Positions 1 to 8,356 of a stretch of 51,799 nucleotides of DNA are shown piece by piece (within the stretch, counting starts at the first letter, position 1; every line of letters begins with the position of its first letter). Both the position numbers and the translations under genes were made by a program. The notes under the pieces were generated by a model. It was not told the DNA's origin. It saw nothing but the letters and a program-made list of their open reading frames with translations, and made no database searches. The stretch is taken from positions 1-51,799 of the forward strand of contig CAIRCS010000039.1 in the NCBI GenBank assembly GCA_903877115.1, written 5' to 3'. The DNA is from an uncultured Legionella sp. (lineage in GTDB: Bacteria; Pseudomonadota; Gammaproteobacteria; Legionellales; Legionellaceae).

Positions 1-2094
1 ATCAGTACAACAGTTTCTATATTGGATAACACACAAAAAACTGTTCTTACAGCAGAAGACCCTCTATTCATCCAAATTGACCAAGAAATTACAGCCCATT
101 ATTTACCTTTTCAAGCATTATTTTCCACCTTAATGACCATGAAAACCCAAGAAATAGAGCGAGTCAGTCCAGAGATTACCCTACAAGATATCCAATTATC
201 TAGACGTATGGAGCAAGGCAATTTCGATGCCAACAGTCGTGCGCAAATAATCCGCGATATTGAGACATTTATTGTAAGCGTAGAAAAAATGAACTCCTAT
301 AATGAAGTTGTTCAAGATGTACGCCATATTCAATATGCAACCCTACTCGCAATCATTAGTAACCCTACAGATAACCCAACCACGCCTACGCGTCCAACAA
401 ACACCACCACCCAACCCGCGTTCTTTTTAGCGACTCAAATCGTCGCTCCAATAGCCATCCAACCGGTCAAAGATAAAAGTACAACCGACCTAGACGAGAT
501 TAGAACAAAGGTCGATGCTATTTTAGGTGATTTAACTGAATCAGGGATGAGCGATGCGCCAAAATCAGCGCAATTCATTCATGTCATGGCCAAACTAGAG
601 CAATTAGAATTGGAATGCTGGGGTGTATTATTCTACGCTAATGCAAGTGAACAGCGTTTCATTACAGCACAAAAAGAACGTCTAGGTTTCGTTGCACTGT
701 CCTTGGCTGTTTATTTTTCCACCGCTTTAGAAAGCGGAGATCAAACAGCGGTTAAAACGCTATTGCCCCATTTTACTCAATATAAAAAATACAGTCATTT
801 TGAAACGCTATTTAAACACATAGAGAATGCTACCCTACCTAACGTCACGACATTATGCATGATGGCTCGCTTTCTTTATGCCGAAGACCAGGATTTTCGT
901 ACTTATTTTCACCTTAAACAAATGATATTGGGCGGTTACAAAATTAAAGAAACCCCCATATATCAATCATTATTAATGACTCTATTTCTAAAGAACAATC
1001 TTGAAGGCTTTCGTTTACTCCTAGAAAATAACGACACATTATACGAACCGCAATTTATTATTAAAGACCAACAATTCAGTATATTGCAAGCCTGTATTTA
1101 TTATCATGAAGAACCGCATGCGACACAGTTCGTTCGAGAATTATTAGAACATGGCATGCAGGTCTCTCATACGATCAATCAAATATCTGACGTGTCATTG
1201 CAAAAAATAGAATTCAAATCTAATAAAAGCCACAGACCCATTAAAAAACTTAATAAACTAGACGTTTCTTTTCATGAAGAAAAACAGGATAGCCTAAGTT
1301 TTGCGATCCGCCACGCAATAAGTAATTTAGAGCTCATTCAAACTATTGCAGAACAGGCTCCTTTAGACCTATTGCTGATCAATTTATCGCAATGTCTTTT
1401 AGCTACTGATTTCGCGCTACGCGTCGGTAATACTAGTAGACCTATAGTTGGTCTAATGGCTACTGCTGCCGATCGGGATGCAGTCCTAAGAGAATATGCT
1501 TTTGAGAAAGATAGCGTCAGTATTGCTTGTTTATTTTATCAGGTTGAATACAAAAAAAATCCAGAGATAGATGGCAAATGCAACATCATTCGAATACTAC
1601 TAGAAAAATTTAAACAAATTTCCGACGTTACCTCAGACATCGAAAAACGCACCCTAGTAGAAAAATTTGTTGCTCAAGCCAGGCTTGATCAGGCAAACGC
1701 AGAAAAACTAAAACAGGCTCTTATACATACTCATGCAGGATTATTTATATGGACGCAAATCGCAGACCCAACTATAGGTGATTATAAATTAGTTTTACAA
1801 TTACTCTATTTACGCGGCATGATTTGCAGTAAAGTTTATAGAAATAATTCCGACCAAATAGCGCCAATTACTTTCACTATTGCTATTACATTAGTCATGA
1901 ACTTAGCTAACGATATATCGCAAGAATTGCAAAAAACACCTTTTTTCAAAATGCTGAACACGTCTGCTAAGACTTGTAAAACACGTCTTATAGAACGACA
2001 TGAGGCCGGTTTGTTTACTTCTAACGAAACCGCTGAGACGATGAAACCAGTAGAATCAAATATGAGTGTCTTGCCGTACAGCGGAAAAAAGTAA
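1..2094 (+). CDS. Unrecognised large protein, 5' end outside window; possible ankyrin-like effector
   Basis: The reading frame is open at the left edge: there is no stop in frame from base 1, and the first possible initiator is a TTG at base 22, so the true start probably lies upstream. About 697 residues are visible and I do not recognise the family. There is no signal peptide or membrane segment in the visible part. Residues about 115-130 form a Thr/Pro-rich linker (TPTRPTNTTTQP). The middle is helical, with stretches such as GFRLLLENN and FVRELLEHGMQV that resemble the second helix and loop of degenerate ankyrin repeats. The tail is polar with several Glu residues. A large, soluble, helical, ankyrin-like protein in a genome with icm genes could be a secreted effector, but that is inference from context. 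It converges with uvrC 38 bases downstream. Confidence 0.6.
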   Translation: MSTTVSILDNTQKTVLTAEDPLFIQIDQEITAHYLPFQALFSTLMTMKTQEIERVSPEITLQDIQLSRRMEQGNFDANSRAQIIRDIETFIVSVEKMNSYNEVVQDVRHIQYATLLAIISNPTDNPTTPTRPTNTTTQPAFFLATQIVAPIAIQPVKDKSTTDLDEIRTKVDAILGDLTESGMSDAPKSAQFIHVMAKLEQLELECWGVLFYANASEQRFITAQKERLGFVALSLAVYFSTALESGDQTAVKTLLPHFTQYKKYSHFETLFKHIENATLPNVTTLCMMARFLYAEDQDFRTYFHLKQMILGGYKIKETPIYQSLLMTLFLKNNLEGFRLLLENNDTLYEPQFIIKDQQFSILQACIYYHEEPHATQFVRELLEHGMQVSHTINQISDVSLQKIEFKSNKSHRPIKKLNKLDVSFHEEKQDSLSFAIRHAISNLELIQTIAEQAPLDLLLINLSQCLLATDFALRVGNTSRPIVGLMATAADRDAVLREYAFEKDSVSIACLFYQVEYKKNPEIDGKCNIIRILLEKFKQISDVTSDIEKRTLVEKFVAQARLDQANAEKLKQALIHTHAGLFIWTQIADPTIGDYKLVLQLLYLRGMICSKVYRNNSDQIAPITFTIAITLVMNLANDISQELQKTPFFKMLNTSAKTCKTRLIERHEAGLFTSNETAETMKPVESNMSVLPYSGKK

Positions 2095-2110
2095 CATACA
2101 ATTTAGCGGC

Positions 2111-2128
2111 CGAACCTACTCAGGTTCG
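2111..2128. other. Short hairpin between convergent genes
   Basis: A 7-bp perfect stem (CGAACCT / AGGTTCG) with a 4-base loop lies between the stop of the leftmost gene and the stop of uvrC. No T-tract follows directly on either strand, so it may help end transcription but is not a classical terminator. Confidence 0.3.
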
Positions 2129-2132
2129 TGCC

Positions 2133-3989
2133 TTAAGCATGAAAAAAAGCATAAATTTTTTGGGCTAGTTCTTCACTAATGCCCTTTACTTTCATAAGTT
2201 CATCGACCGGAGCTCTACGTAGTTCGCGCATCCCTCCAAAACGCTGGAGCAAGGCCTTACGCCGTTTAGGGCCAATGCCCTCAATCGACTCTAAAGTGCT
2301 ACTCAAACTGGATTTGTCGCGTTTTTTACGGTGGGCCTGGATCGCAAATCGATGTGCTTCATCCCGGATAAATTGTAACAAATGCCGGATGGGAGAGCGC
2401 TCCTCTAGCACCACATCATTGCCCTGTTCTGTCGCAAAAATAAATGTTTCCCAGCCCGATTTGCGCGTACGACCTTTGGCTACGCCTAAAATGGTGATCT
2501 GATCTGTAAGCTCTAAAGCGGCCAATACCCGCTGAGCCACCCTCACTTGTCCCAATCCACCATCCACTATCAACAAATCTGGTAAATCTTGATCCTTATT
2601 TTGATATCTGCGCGTCAAAGCCTGTTCCATCGCAGCGTAATCATCATTGGCTGTCACGTCATGAATATTAAACCGTCGGTACGCACGCTTCACTGGCCCC
2701 TGTTCATCAAATACCACGCAAGAAGCCACTGTCGCGTCGCCTTGAAAATGACTGATATCAAAACACTCTATTTTGCGAATAATACTTGGGCGCTGCAACC
2801 ACTGGGTCAATGCCTCCATACGCGCTTGCATAGTCGCTTGCGAGCTCGCATGTTTACTGATGGTCAATTGTAAATTTTGAGTGGCAAATTCAAGCCAGCG
2901 CTTTGCCAAGCCCCGTTGCGCAACCTTGATCTGACAAGCTTTACCACGTAAGTCAGTTAATGCCGCTTCCAAGCCTTCATTTTCTTGGATGACGCGATCC
3001 GTGATGACTGTTTTGGGAATTCGTTCCGGTGTCTCAAAATATATTTGGGCCAGAAATGCGCTAAACACTTGTTGCCATAACGCATCTTCATTCAGATCGG
3101 TGTCTAAACTCTCAACAGGCACCGAAGGGAAGTAATGATCAGTCGCCAGCACCTCTCCTTGTCTAATCTTAACCCATTGGACACACGCAAATCCAGGTTG
3201 TGCCTCTAACACAATGACATCGACATCCCCACTCGCTTGTACCATCGCTTGCTCTTCTTGCACAGTGCGCAAATGCTTGATTTGGTCACGCAATACAGCC
3301 GCTTCCTCATAAGCCAGATTTTCCACCGCCGTTTGCATCCTCAGACTCAAATCTTCCAAAATTTGTTGGCTCTTGCCCTGTAAAAATCGTTTCGCATCGA
3401 CAATTGCCTGTTGATAATGCGTTGGGGAAATCAAATGCACACAAGGTGCCGTACAGCGTTTGATTTGATATTGCAAACAAGGACGGGAGCGCGCATTAAA
3501 ATACATATCCGTGCAATTGCGGATCTTAAATAATTTATGGATCAAATGGAGTGTTTTGTGGACTGACGCGGTACTGGGATAAGGGCCAAAATAATGGCTG
3601 ACATTCGGTTTTTTTTTCCTTCTGACCAATGAAATACTCGGAAACAAGGGATGCTCAGAAATATAAATAAAAGGATAAGATTTATCATCGCGCAACAGAA
3701 TATTGTATTTAGGCTGAAATAGTTTGATCCATGAATTTTCGAGAATCAATGCTTCGGTTTCTGAACGTGTCACCGTAACCGCTATCTGCTTAATTTGACT
3801 GATCAAAGCCCTATTTTTGCTGCTTTGCACGGAACGACTGAAATAAGAGGACACTCTTTTTTTCAAATTCAGCGCTTTACCGACATAGAGTACGCCCCCT
3901 TCTGCATCCAGCATTTTATACACACCGGGTTGGGTCGGTAACGTATGCAGAGATTGGCTGACATCAAAATTAAACTGTTGTCCGCTCAT
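2133..3989 (-). CDS. uvrC: UvrABC excinuclease subunit C
   Basis: UvrC makes both incisions flanking a lesion in nucleotide excision repair, working with UvrB after UvrA loading, in the cytoplasm. At 618 residues it has the usual length. The GIY-YIG nuclease domain is at the N-terminus (GVYKMLD, then LYVGKALNLKKR at about 17-45). A UVR motif for UvrB contact is near 205-240. The RNase H-like nuclease half follows, with FDISHFQGD near 410 and LLIVDGGLGQ near 478, and paired helix-hairpin-helix motifs end the protein (IEGIGPKRRKALL, VKGISEELAQ). In gammaproteobacteria uvrC commonly sits directly after the gacA/uvrY regulator gene. Here that pair is present but separated by a small secreted-protein gene. 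Confidence 0.97.
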   Translation of the reverse strand: MSGQQFNFDVSQSLHTLPTQPGVYKMLDAEGGVLYVGKALNLKKRVSSYFSRSVQSSKNRALISQIKQIAVTVTRSETEALILENSWIKLFQPKYNILLRDDKSYPFIYISEHPLFPSISLVRRKKKPNVSHYFGPYPSTASVHKTLHLIHKLFKIRNCTDMYFNARSRPCLQYQIKRCTAPCVHLISPTHYQQAIVDAKRFLQGKSQQILEDLSLRMQTAVENLAYEEAAVLRDQIKHLRTVQEEQAMVQASGDVDVIVLEAQPGFACVQWVKIRQGEVLATDHYFPSVPVESLDTDLNEDALWQQVFSAFLAQIYFETPERIPKTVITDRVIQENEGLEAALTDLRGKACQIKVAQRGLAKRWLEFATQNLQLTISKHASSQATMQARMEALTQWLQRPSIIRKIECFDISHFQGDATVASCVVFDEQGPVKRAYRRFNIHDVTANDDYAAMEQALTRRYQNKDQDLPDLLIVDGGLGQVRVAQRVLAALELTDQITILGVAKGRTRKSGWETFIFATEQGNDVVLEERSPIRHLLQFIRDEAHRFAIQAHRKKRDKSSLSSTLESIEGIGPKRRKALLQRFGGMRELRRAPVDELMKVKGISEELAQKIYAFFHA

Positions 3990-4078
3990 GCAAACATCGC
4001 TTTATTTTAGCAAAAAAAGAATGGTATCACAGTCTTCTTGCCATATTCCATAACAGAAGAAGGCAGTTAGTGTGTCAA

Positions 4079-4336
4079 CTATTCACTGATCGTCAGATTA
4101 CACACACAATGACCAACTAGCCCCTTTGCCTCCCCTCCAACTTTTTTACATACTGCCGAAGTAGTCGCCTTAACATCAACATACGTTCCCTTATCCCCTA
4201 AATAGACACTTATCCCCTTTGCACGATGCTCGCAATTCACTCTCTCGCAATCTATATCATTACTACAACCCACTGCACCGGCAACTGAAGAAAGTCCCAA
4301 GGCTAGAACTGCAACGATTAAATATTTAGACTTCAT
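4079..4336 (-). CDS. Small secreted cysteine-rich protein
   Basis: An 85-residue protein I cannot assign to a family. It starts with a clear signal peptide (hydrophobic residues 6-20, likely cut after AGA at 21). The mature part of about 64 residues has six cysteines (24, 30, 35, 63, 77 and 79), enough for three disulfides, suggesting a periplasmic or secreted disulfide-stabilised peptide. Translation should be efficient: AAAGGAGG lies 6 bases before the ATG, one of the best ribosome sites in the window. The 168-base upstream gap holds an inverted repeat (4368-4385), so it is probably transcribed separately. It lies between the GacA-type regulator and uvrC, which are usually adjacent, so it is likely an insertion into an old operon. 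Function unknown. Confidence 0.7.
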   Translation of the reverse strand: MKSKYLIVAVLALGLSSVAGAVGCSNDIDCERVNCEHRAKGISVYLGDKGTYVDVKATTSAVCKKVGGEAKGLVGHCVCNLTISE

Positions 4337-4367
4337 AGCAAACCTCCTTTTATATTTATGAAAATCT

Positions 4368-4385
4368 CACTGCGATCATGCAGTG
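4368..4385. repeat. Inverted repeat in the leader of the Cys-rich gene
   Basis: CACTGC-gatcat-GCAGTG is a perfect 6-bp inverted repeat about 32 bases before the start codon of the secreted Cys-rich protein. It could be an operator or a leader hairpin; nothing in the sequence decides between them. Confidence 0.3.
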
Positions 4386-4504
4386 GCATTATTCAATATT
4401 AGTCGTATTCTCAAAATACACAAGATCAAACACGTTGTCACATTCGTGACTCAGATTCTTCTGGAAAGCGCGGAAGGGGAACGGACAGGATAAAATTGAA
4501 TGTG

Positions 4505-5152
4505 TTAGGTCTCTTCAGGTCGTTCAACCAAGCGATGTTTCATTGCCAGATAAGTCAACTCCACATCGTTTTTTACAGCTAATTTGTCAAATATCCGATA
4601 ACGATAGCCGTTGATCGTTTTAGTGCTGAGAAATAAGCGTGTTGAAATATCTTGAACCGTTACACCCCGAGTAATCATTAGCATCACCTGCATTTCACGT
4701 TCAGACAAGGCATCAAAAGGAGAATCTTGGTGGGCTTGCAAACTGTCTATCGCCATTTTTTGCGCAATTTCCGCACTGAGATAACGCTCACCTTTATATA
4801 CTTTACGAATGGCTGCGGAGAGATCTTGAGAACCTGACTCTTTGGTTAAATATCCCATGGCGCCTAATTGCAAAACTCGGCTGGGTAAACTTTCAGTGGT
4901 CAATGCCGTCACCGCAATGACCTTCACTTCTGGATGAGACTTCTGGAGACGACGCGTCACTTCCCAACCATCAATCCCTGGCATTTTCATATCTAATAGT
5001 ACAACATCTGGTTTGTGCGACCGAATAAACTCCAACGCACGCTCACCATTTTCTGCTTCACCTACCACAGCAATATCTGGCAAATCATCTAATAACCGTC
5101 GAATACCCATTCTCACCAAAGCATGGTCATCTACAATGAGTACATTAATCAA
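4505..5152 (-). CDS. letA: GacA/UvrY/LetA-type response regulator
   Basis: A 215-residue NarL/FixJ-type response regulator. The receiver domain has the acidic pair in LIVDDHALVR, the phospho-acceptor Asp in VVLLDMKMPG (about 54), and Lys in YLTKES. The C-terminal LuxR helix-turn-helix is LSEREMQVMLMITRG through FLSTKTINGYRYRIFDKL. I place the start at a TTG (5152-5150) because an ideal AGGAG lies 6 bases upstream and the product then begins exactly as GacA does; the upstream ATG codons have no such site. In this family a BarA/GacS/LetS sensor phosphorylates the regulator, which drives small RNAs that titrate CsrA/RsmA. In Legionella it controls the transmissive phase and virulence. Sitting next to uvrC and phhA supports the assignment. 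Neither the sensor nor the small RNAs are in the window. Confidence 0.93.
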   Translation of the reverse strand: MINVLIVDDHALVRMGIRRLLDDLPDIAVVGEAENGERALEFIRSHKPDVVLLDMKMPGIDGWEVTRRLQKSHPEVKVIAVTALTTESLPSRVLQLGAMGYLTKESGSQDLSAAIRKVYKGERYLSAEIAQKMAIDSLQAHQDSPFDALSEREMQVMLMITRGVTVQDISTRLFLSTKTINGYRYRIFDKLAVKNDVELTYLAMKHRLVERPEET

Positions 5153-5257
5153 ACGATACTCCTGGAATTGCATCAATAAATACAAAATATGAAACCATAT
5201 TAACAAGACTTTGCCTATTTTACAATCGGTATCATACGCATAGCATAACCCTTGAGT

Positions 5258-6076
5258 TCAACAAGCATGGATATGAATATTAGGACTGAGTGACTCAATA
5301 GAAAACAACGCTGGAAATTCTCCCAAACTTCTAGCTTGAGCGAGGATATCCGGCAAATTTGCTTGAGTCATCGCATATAATTGCGCGAAATCCTTAATCA
5401 CAAAATAGGCGTTTTGCAGTCGGTCAATACGATACGGCGTGCGTAATGCAGCCAAAGGATCAAAGAAAATCCTCAACGGAATAGCGCTTTCAACACAGTA
5501 CACTGTTTCTGTCACAGAAGATAAAATCCCGCCGCCATAAGCACGTAACCCTTGAGGCGTCTCAATCAAACCAAATTCGACTGTGAACCAAAATAAGCGC
5601 TGGAGCAAAGGCCAATCTGTTTCAGGAAGGGTTAAAACCAATTGCGCATAATTTTGCATAAAATCCGCATAAGTAGGCTCTACCAATAACGGACAATGCC
5701 CAAAAATTTCATGAAAAATATCAGGCTCTTTTACATAATTTAATTCTTCTTGGGTGCGGATAAAGGTGGCTGCAGGAAATCGGCGTGCTGCCAATAATTC
5801 AAAAAAAGCACGTGCAGAAATCAAGGCAGCAACTGGCGCTACTTCCCAGCCGGTCAAACTTGCTAAACGCTGATTGATTTCAGGCAATTGGGGAATACAC
5901 TCTTCAGTGAGTTGCAGCGCATCTAATCCAGCCAGATGGTCATCCACCGCTCGTCCCACTATCAGCTTTTTTTGCCGCGAAAATAATTGCTGCCATACAT
6001 TATTTTCAGCATCAGAATAATGAATAAACCCTTCGGAATCAGGCTGATGGGCAGTATACCGACTCTGGAATTCCAT
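5258..6076 (-). CDS. phhA: Phenylalanine-4-hydroxylase
   Basis: A non-haem iron monooxygenase that converts phenylalanine to tyrosine with tetrahydropterin and oxygen. It has 272 residues from the ATG at 6076, the usual size of the bacterial single-domain enzyme. The iron ligands are visible: two His in FHEIFGHCPLL and Glu in WFTVEFGLIE. RFPAATFIRTQEELNY is also typical. In Legionella this enzyme aids growth without tyrosine and pigment formation, from family knowledge. The pterin-recycling partner phhB is not adjacent. It follows the regulator gene by about 105 bases on the same strand and may have its own promoter. Confidence 0.95.
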   Translation of the reverse strand: MEFQSRYTAHQPDSEGFIHYSDAENNVWQQLFSRQKKLIVGRAVDDHLAGLDALQLTEECIPQLPEINQRLASLTGWEVAPVAALISARAFFELLAARRFPAATFIRTQEELNYVKEPDIFHEIFGHCPLLVEPTYADFMQNYAQLVLTLPETDWPLLQRLFWFTVEFGLIETPQGLRAYGGGILSSVTETVYCVESAIPLRIFFDPLAALRTPYRIDRLQNAYFVIKDFAQLYAMTQANLPDILAQARSLGEFPALFSIESLSPNIHIHAC

Positions 6077-6157
6077 AACAAAAAATCTCAAAACGACAAT
6101 ATGACTTTTAGCATCTCATTTTATCGATATTTTGTCACGTTTTGCTCATACGTGATA

Positions 6158-7027
6158 CTAAACCCGTTGCGAAGGCAAAGACGCCTTCAGTTCAGCAATA
6201 CTAATGGTGGTTTCCCCACCATGGTTAAGACGCTGATGCGCAGACTTCCAGGCATGCCCGTAGACCACTTCATACGTTAATGGATATTTGTGCGTAAGCG
6301 TTTGCGTCAATGCCATAGACTCTTCAAATCTACGCCACGCATCTTTGCCCATCAGCCCAGATTTACGTTTTTCGTGGATGTTTTTGACCCCTTGGGCTTT
6401 GATACTACCCAGCATACTGGGTAATGAAGAATAATGAGCCACGATCACTTCCATATCAACTACGGGATCCGCAAACGCTTGCTTCAACAAACAATCTCCA
6501 ACGTGATGCATATCATAAAATGTATTCACATGCGCATGGGCATCGACTTGCTGAAACGCTTGTCTCAATTCTTGAAAAGTATCGGGACCCAATGTAGAGA
6601 ACAATAAGCAGCCATCCGGCCGTAGAATACGCTGCCACTCGCCAAGCACAGCAGGGAGTGAATGCGTCCAATGTAAAACCTGATTTGAAAAAATCAAATC
6701 AAATTGATCATTCGCAAAAGGCATTTTGTGCATATCAGCATTGATCATATGCCATGAATCATTAGGTTTTTGCTTAGTTTTAGCGATCGATAACATAGAA
6801 TGTGCGATATCGAGGGCCACAATTTCTGCTTTAGGATAACGTTCAGCTAATTGCGTCAAAAACGTACCTGGGCCACAGCCTATATCTAAAATAGTACGCG
6901 GTGACATTTTTAAATAGTCTAATCGCTCAAATAAGCGTTGACCAATTTCCAATTGCACCTGAGCCTCAGCCTCATACTCACCGGCATGCGCATTAAAGGA
7001 TTGGCCAATTTCTAATATTGATTTCAT
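6158..7027 (-). CDS. bioC: Malonyl-ACP O-methyltransferase BioC
   Basis: A class I SAM-dependent methyltransferase of 289 residues. Motif I is TILDIGCGPGTFLTQL, followed by the acidic residue in IVALDIAHSML and the post-motif FDLIFSNQVLHW. These and the overall length match BioC, which methylates malonyl-ACP so that fatty acid synthesis can make the pimeloyl moiety of biotin. I use the ATG at 7027; a TTG two codons upstream is possible. It stands alone here without bioB, bioF, bioD or bioA, but is divergent from comF across a 71-base gap. Pairing of bioC with comF-type genes is common in gammaproteobacteria. A generic methyltransferase cannot be fully excluded. Confidence 0.82.
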   Translation of the reverse strand: MKSILEIGQSFNAHAGEYEAEAQVQLEIGQRLFERLDYLKMSPRTILDIGCGPGTFLTQLAERYPKAEIVALDIAHSMLSIAKTKQKPNDSWHMINADMHKMPFANDQFDLIFSNQVLHWTHSLPAVLGEWQRILRPDGCLLFSTLGPDTFQELRQAFQQVDAHAHVNTFYDMHHVGDCLLKQAFADPVVDMEVIVAHYSSLPSMLGSIKAQGVKNIHEKRKSGLMGKDAWRRFEESMALTQTLTHKYPLTYEVVYGHAWKSAHQRLNHGGETTISIAELKASLPSQRV

Positions 7028-7098
7028 AACCAAAACAATTAAAATGAAAGCCGGAGTTTATCACAAAATACTCAGTTCAACGAAAAATGGAATAAAAT

Positions 7099-7779
7099 AT
7101 GTTCACTCGCACCCCTGGATTGCGTTTAGCCGTTATATGCCGAATCTGTCGTCAGTACCATCGGGATCAATATGCTATTTGCCACGCATGCATTGCCCTG
7201 CTCGATCCGTTAGGACCTGCGTGCCGCTCCTGTGCTATCCCTCTTCCGCAAAAAACACCCTCCATCTGTGGTGCCTGCAGTGTCAAACCACCCGATCTAG
7301 ATCGCGTTTACACCGCCTATCGCTTTACTGAGCCCCTAAGAACGTTGCTCCATGCATTCAAATATGAGGCAGCTTTATATTTGGCGTCTTTTCTGACCCA
7401 GCTGATGTTAGAAGCCAAAGACGAAGACGATGCTACAGAGTGCCTAATTCCTATCCCCTTGCATGGTACGCGTCTACAAAACAGAGGGTTTAATCAAGCC
7501 GCTATTCTAGCCCAGAACCTAAGCACCCTCATCCAAAAACCCTGTTTACTCCAAGGATGCACCAAAATTTTGCCAACCCTGGCCCAAGCAGGTTTAGATG
7601 CCAAACAACGGCGCACCAATCTTCTACATGCCTTTCAAGCCGGAGCGTTACCCTATCAACATATCACTTTAATTGATGATTTGTTTACAACTGGCGCCAC
7701 TGCCAATGCAGTCGCAAAAACACTGAAACAAGCCGGAGTCCGCAGAGTGGATTTATGGTGTTGTGCGCGAGCATGTTGA
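7099..7779 (+). CDS. comF: ComF family phosphoribosyltransferase-like protein
   Basis: A 226-residue ComF/GntX protein. The N-terminus carries a zinc-ribbon-like set of cysteines (CRICRQYH, CHACIALL, CRSCAIP, CGACSV). The C-terminal phosphoribosyltransferase domain ends with the PRPP-binding motif TLIDDLFTTGATANAV. ComF is needed for natural DNA uptake in several bacteria, probably handling single-stranded DNA as it enters the cytoplasm. comM also lies in this window, so a transformation system may be encoded. The gene is the only plus-strand gene in a long minus-strand region and ends at a strong hairpin shared with the convergent greA. Confidence 0.92.
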   Translation: MFTRTPGLRLAVICRICRQYHRDQYAICHACIALLDPLGPACRSCAIPLPQKTPSICGACSVKPPDLDRVYTAYRFTEPLRTLLHAFKYEAALYLASFLTQLMLEAKDEDDATECLIPIPLHGTRLQNRGFNQAAILAQNLSTLIQKPCLLQGCTKILPTLAQAGLDAKQRRTNLLHAFQAGALPYQHITLIDDLFTTGATANAVAKTLKQAGVRRVDLWCCARAC

Positions 7780-7786
7780 GTTTAGG

Positions 7787-7821
7787 AACGGGCCAGAAAT
7801 GACACCCATTTCTGCCCCGTT
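7787..7821. terminator. Hairpin between convergent comF and greA
   Basis: A 15-bp stem with a single mismatch: left arm 7787-7801 (AACGGGCCAGAAATG), loop 7802-7806, right arm 7807-7821. It lies 8 bases after the comF stop and is followed on the plus strand by a mixed T-rich stretch (TTCTATAGTTTTCT). It probably terminates comF and may also block readthrough from greA. Confidence 0.65.
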
Positions 7822-7882
7822 TCTATAGTTTTCTAATTCAGCTCACTGCTGTATTCGTCATTGCGCTTTCAGAAATGGAGCC

Positions 7883-8356
7883 TTAAGAGTACTTCACACC
7901 GATGATCTCGTATTCCACCGTGCCGCCAGGTGTATTCACCAGCACCGTATCATCTAGACTTTTTCCGATCAAAGCACGCCCAATCGGAGATTGATAAGAT
8001 ATTTTTCCTAATTTAATATTAGCCTCATCCTCACCCACAATTCGATAAGCGACTTCAGCGTCCGATTCAACATGCAATAACGTCACCGTAGCACCGAATA
8101 CCACTTTATCATTATTTGGCAAGCGACTAGTATCCACAATTTGCGCATGCGCTAGCTTCGCTTCTAGCTCAATAATCCGTCCTTCCGCAAAACTTTGCTC
8201 TTCCCGTGCAGCATGATATTCTGCATTTTCTTTCAAATCGCCATGGGCGCGTGCCACGGCAATGGCTTCAATGATTCTGGGTCTTTCAATCGTTTTTAAA
8301 CGGTGCAATTCTGCTTTTAGAGCGTCAGAGCCCTCAACCGTCATAGGATGTTTCAT
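7883..8356 (-). CDS. greA: Transcription elongation factor GreA
   Basis: GreA enters the secondary channel of RNA polymerase and stimulates cleavage of backtracked RNA. The product has 157 residues from the ATG at 8356, matching the family. The coiled-coil tip signature is visible ([18 protein letters not shown]), and the C-terminal FKBP-like domain contains [13 protein letters not shown]. The chosen start has GAGG 7 bases upstream and lies inside the end of carB, giving a 23-base overlap in a different frame. carB and greA are therefore likely one transcript, a pairing common in gammaproteobacteria. Confidence 0.96.
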   Translation of the reverse strand: MKHPMTVEGSDALKAELHRLKTIERPRIIEAIAVARAHGDLKENAEYHAAREEQSFAEGRIIELEAKLAHAQIVDTSRLPNNDKVVFGATVTLLHVESDAEVAYRIVGEDEANIKLGKISYQSPIGRALIGKSLDDTVLVNTPGGTVEYEIIGVKYS

